Below, piece by piece: positions 62,103 to 64,000 of a stretch of DNA of 64,000 nucleotides; position 1 is the first letter of the stretch; the number at the start of each line of letters is the position of its first letter. A program made the translations under genes and the position numbers. The DNA is taken from assembly GCA_020638835.1 (NCBI GenBank), contig JACKHV010000002.1, forward strand, positions 434,001 to 498,000. Reading direction: 5' to 3'. The stretch comes from Planctomycetota bacterium (lineage in GTDB: Bacteria; Planctomycetota; UBA1135; GCA-002686595). The notes below the pieces were generated by a model. That model was not told where the DNA came from. It worked only from the letters and a program-made list of their open reading frames with translations, and made no database searches.

Positions 62103-63188
62103 ATGCACCAGCGCCGGTCTCTCTCCTCCCGCCTCGCGGGTTCACTCGCTCACGCCCTGCGTGTGGGCCCCCTGCTCGCGGCGATCCTCGTCCTCGCCAC
62201 CGCCTGCACCTCTCCCGGCACCCCGCGGCCCGTCGAGTCGACCCGCGACGCGGGCTCCGACCGCGACGCGCCCTACTGGTCCGAGCTGGCGCTCAGCTGG
62301 TCGACGCTGAACGAGATCGAAGACTGGATCCACTCGGACGCGGCGCGCCGCGATCCTTACTGGCGCCTGCAGGGCGAGCTCGTCCTCGCCGAGGGCCGCG
62401 TCGCCCTCGCGCGCGAAGACGCCCGCAACGGCTCCGTCGCCTCGAGCACGCTCGAGACCCGCCGCAAGGCCGCGCGCGACGGCTTCCAGCGCGTGCTCGA
62501 CGACCCGCAGTCGATCCCCGAGCAACGCATTCGCGCGCGCCGCGGCCTGTCGTCGGCCGGCGAGCCGGAAGCCAGTCCGCGCACGCCCCTGCTCGTGGCC
62601 CGCAACGCCTGGGGCGCGGAGCGCGAAGTCGCCTCGCGCCTCAACCCCGTCGGTCAGAAGTGGCGCCGGATCACGGTCCACCACTCGGCGGAGATCCCCG
62701 GCTTCACGCTGAACGGCCACTACGACAACTCGGTCGCCGCGCTGCGCAAGATCCAGCGCTACCACATCCACGAGAACGGCTGGGGCGACATCGGCTACCA
62801 CTACATCATCGACGGCGAGGGCCGCGTCTTCGAAGGCCGCGACGACCGCTGGCAGGGCGCGCACGCAGGCGGCGACGCGAACGTCGGCAACCTCGGCATC
62901 TGCTTGCTCGGTGACTTCCGCGGCCACGATCCGTCCCCTGCTGCGCTCGAGTCGCTGCGCCGACTGATCGACGAGTATCGCAGCACGAACGACATCCCGC
63001 GCGACCAGGTCGTCGCGCACCAGGATCTGAAGAACACCGAGTGTCCGGGCAAGCACCTCGCCAGCTGGGTGCGCTCGTACAGCGGCGGCCGCCTGGCCGC
63101 GAGTTCGCCGCTGATCGGAACCGGCGTGCGCACCGCGAGCGCCCCGGTCTCGGGCCGCGCGACGAGCGGTTCGTCGTCGGTGCGCTAG
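62103..63188 (+). CDS. N-acetylmuramoyl-L-alanine amidase/PGRP-type lipoprotein
   Basis: 361 residues from ATG 62103, chosen because it yields a lipoprotein signal ending in TAC (Cys 36). Residues 45-165 are a helical region of unknown role. The amidase_2/PGRP domain (about 170-325) has the zinc ligands His 193 (VHHSAE), His 306 and Cys 314 (AHQDLKNTECPGK) plus YHYIIDGEGRVFEGR. It should cleave the bond between muramic acid and the stem peptide of peptidoglycan. A Ser/Ala-rich tail ends the protein. Divergent from the TPR/HExxH gene. Confidence 0.9.
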   Translation: MHQRRSLSSRLAGSLAHALRVGPLLAAILVLATACTSPGTPRPVESTRDAGSDRDAPYWSELALSWSTLNEIEDWIHSDAARRDPYWRLQGELVLAEGRVALAREDARNGSVASSTLETRRKAARDGFQRVLDDPQSIPEQRIRARRGLSSAGEPEASPRTPLLVARNAWGAEREVASRLNPVGQKWRRITVHHSAEIPGFTLNGHYDNSVAALRKIQRYHIHENGWGDIGYHYIIDGEGRVFEGRDDRWQGAHAGGDANVGNLGICLLGDFRGHDPSPAALESLRRLIDEYRSTNDIPRDQVVAHQDLKNTECPGKHLASWVRSYSGGRLAASSPLIGTGVRTASAPVSGRATSGSSSVR

Positions 63189-63304
63189 ACCGCGACGGGG
63201 GGCTGTGGCCGCTCGCGCGGTGGAGCGACCGAGGTTCCCGCGAAGGTCGCGAAGGGGGTTCTGCGGCACGCGACGCACAAGCAACGTGCCGCCGCCTGGC
63301 AGCC

Positions 63305-63324
63305 CACGAGAAGGCGCGAAGAAG
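63305..63324 (-). repeat. 20-bp intergenic repeat, inverted copy
   Basis: Reverse complement CTTCTTCGCGCCTTCTCGTG matches the plus-strand copies at 17 of 19 aligned positions. Confidence 0.5.
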
Positions 63325-63390
63325 AACGAACCACGGTTCGGCGAGGCCGACGGATCAGACGGAGGAGTCGACCGCTAGCCTTGGCTTCCA

Positions 63391-63410
63391 GCCGAAGGGC
63401 GGCCTTCGGC
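63391..63410 (+). terminator. hairpin after the amidase gene
   Basis: GCCGAAGG-GCGG-CCTTCGGC is an 8-bp stem with 4-nt loop, 203 bp past the amidase stop. A second hairpin follows at 63431-63447 (7-bp stem). Distance makes the terminator role uncertain. Confidence 0.35.
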
Positions 63411-63538
63411 CGAAAGCGGTTCGAGACATGCGCGGCCGGAGGCCGCGTTGTCGTCGGAAGGCCCGTGGCTTTCGGCGCCTGGTCGGCCGCCCTCGGATCT
63501 CCTCGCTCAGGTCTAACTCGCCTGCGGTTGGAACTCAG

Positions 63539-63558
63539 TCCTTCGCGCCTTCGCGTGA
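63539..63558 (+). repeat. 20-bp intergenic repeat, copy 1
   Basis: TCCTTCGCGCCTTCGCGTGA. It differs at one position from the copy 67 bp downstream. Confidence 0.6.
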
Positions 63559-63605
63559 GCTGACGGGGGGTCACACGTTGCCTGTGCGACCCCAGCCGGC
63601 AGGAC

Positions 63606-63625
63606 TCCTTCGCGCCTTCGTGTGA
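63606..63625 (+). repeat. 20-bp intergenic repeat, copy 2
   Basis: TCCTTCGCGCCTTCGTGTGA, 19 of 20 identical to copy 1. Confidence 0.6.
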
Positions 63626-63638
63626 ACTCCCGCATCAG

Positions 63639-63668
63639 CCGCGCGGGCGGCTTCAGCTTCCCGCGCGG
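63639..63668 (-). terminator. hairpin after gmd
   Basis: A 9-bp perfect stem (63639-63647 with 63660-63668) and 12-nt loop lie 17 bp past the gmd stop on the minus strand. No T-run follows. Confidence 0.5.
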
Positions 63669-63684
63669 TCGACCGGGTCGAAGG

Positions 63685-64000
63685 CTAGACCGAACCTCGC
63701 AGGCGGCGCGCTTCGGTCTCGGTCATCTCGCGAACGAGGTCTTCGAAGCTCACGCGGGGACTCCAGCCGAGTTCCTCGCGGGCGCGCGAGGGATCGCCGA
63801 CGAGTTGGTCGACTTCGGCCGGACGCAGGAAGCGGGGATCGACGCGCACGTGGGTCTTCCAGTCGAGGCCCAGGCAGCCGAAGGCGACCTCGCAGAACTC
63901 GCGGACGGAGTGTGTTTCGCCGGTCGCGATGACGTAGTCGCGCGGGTCCTCGCGTTGCAGCATGAGCCACATCGCGTGCACGTAGTCGGCGGCGTGGCCC
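63685..64000 (-). CDS. gmd: GDP-mannose 4,6-dehydratase, C-terminal part
   Basis: Only the last 105 or so codons are in the window; the gene continues to the right. The visible part (GHAADYVHAMWLMLQ, YVIATGETHSVREFCEVAF, DPRFLRPAEVDQLVGDPSRAREELGW) is the characteristic C-terminal half of Gmd. The enzyme makes GDP-4-keto-6-deoxymannose, precursor of GDP-fucose, rhamnose or perosamine. More glycan genes probably follow to the right. Confidence 0.92.
   Translation of the reverse strand, partial: GHAADYVHAMWLMLQREDPRDYVIATGETHSVREFCEVAFGCLGLDWKTHVRVDPRFLRPAEVDQLVGDPSRAREELGWSPRVSFEDLVREMTETEARRLRGSV

Larger units (their letters stand above)
63189..63684. other. 496-bp non-coding region with inverted and direct repeats
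   Basis: No supported gene. It carries hairpins at 63391-63410 and 63431-63447, a longer inverted pair (63409-63417 with 63468-63476) enclosing the second, three copies of a 20-bp repeat, and a hairpin before the gmd end. It is the only gap above 300 bp in the window. Confidence 0.6.

Overview
The window is high-GC, gene-dense bacterial DNA holding 49 protein genes, two of them cut by the window ends. I see no rRNA, tRNA, insertion sequence, integrase or CRISPR array. The organism is diderm with lipopolysaccharide: LpxH, GmhB, a Wza-type exporter and several lipobox proteins are present. I infer a member of the Planctomycetota. The best single marker is the small protein at 55937-56350, which fits a family I recall as restricted to Planctomycetes and Verrucomicrobia. 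Frequent HEAT, TPR, DUF1573 and FecR-like proteins agree with this. No species is claimed.

Layout. (1) 1-9650, minus strand: an alpha-2-macroglobulin-like protein (partial), a DUF72 protein, a HEAT-repeat protein, an ArsC-like protein and a HExxH peptidase-like protein. (2) 9823-20144: a DUF1573 lipoprotein, tyrS, a lipoprotein and rpsA. After these comes a tightly overlapping minus-strand run: degenerate GGDEF protein, sigma-54 response regulator, lpxH, cmk and plsC. A FHA-like membrane protein lies upstream of that run. (3) 20270-24083, plus strand: an unknown exported protein, rpoN (sigma-54) and efp. (4) 24161-28609: a GT39-type membrane protein, a PEGA lipoprotein, gmhB and two GT2 glycosyltransferases. 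(5) 28768-42664: a pseudo-histidine-kinase, a sigma-54 activator with a degenerate receiver and a 1361-residue TPR protein face an exopolysaccharide operon. The operon runs wza, wzz, O-glycosylation-type ligase, asnB-like amidotransferase, polysaccharide deacetylase. (6) 42749-49387: nucleotide-sugar genes rfbA, rfbD, rfbB, a UDP-glucuronate epimerase-like gene, glmS and a UDP-glucuronate decarboxylase. (7) 49423-63188: a FecR-like lipoprotein, accB-accC, moaC, an S41 protease, tmk-holB with the lineage-restricted protein, a methyltransferase, a TPR/HExxH protein and a peptidoglycan amidase lipoprotein. A repeat-containing non-coding stretch and the end of gmd close the window.

The centre of interest is 28768-49387. 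Gene content and order resemble the exosortase (XrtA/PEP-CTERM)-associated exopolysaccharide loci with their prsK/prsR/prsT regulators. Here, however, the kinase has lost its catalytic motifs, the partner receiver has lost two switch residues, and no exosortase, PEP-CTERM protein, tyrosine autokinase, priming transferase or flippase is visible. A candidate sigma-54 promoter sits just upstream of wzz, and rpoN itself is in the window. This suggests a sigma-54-driven exopolysaccharide system controlled by a non-canonical two-component pair.
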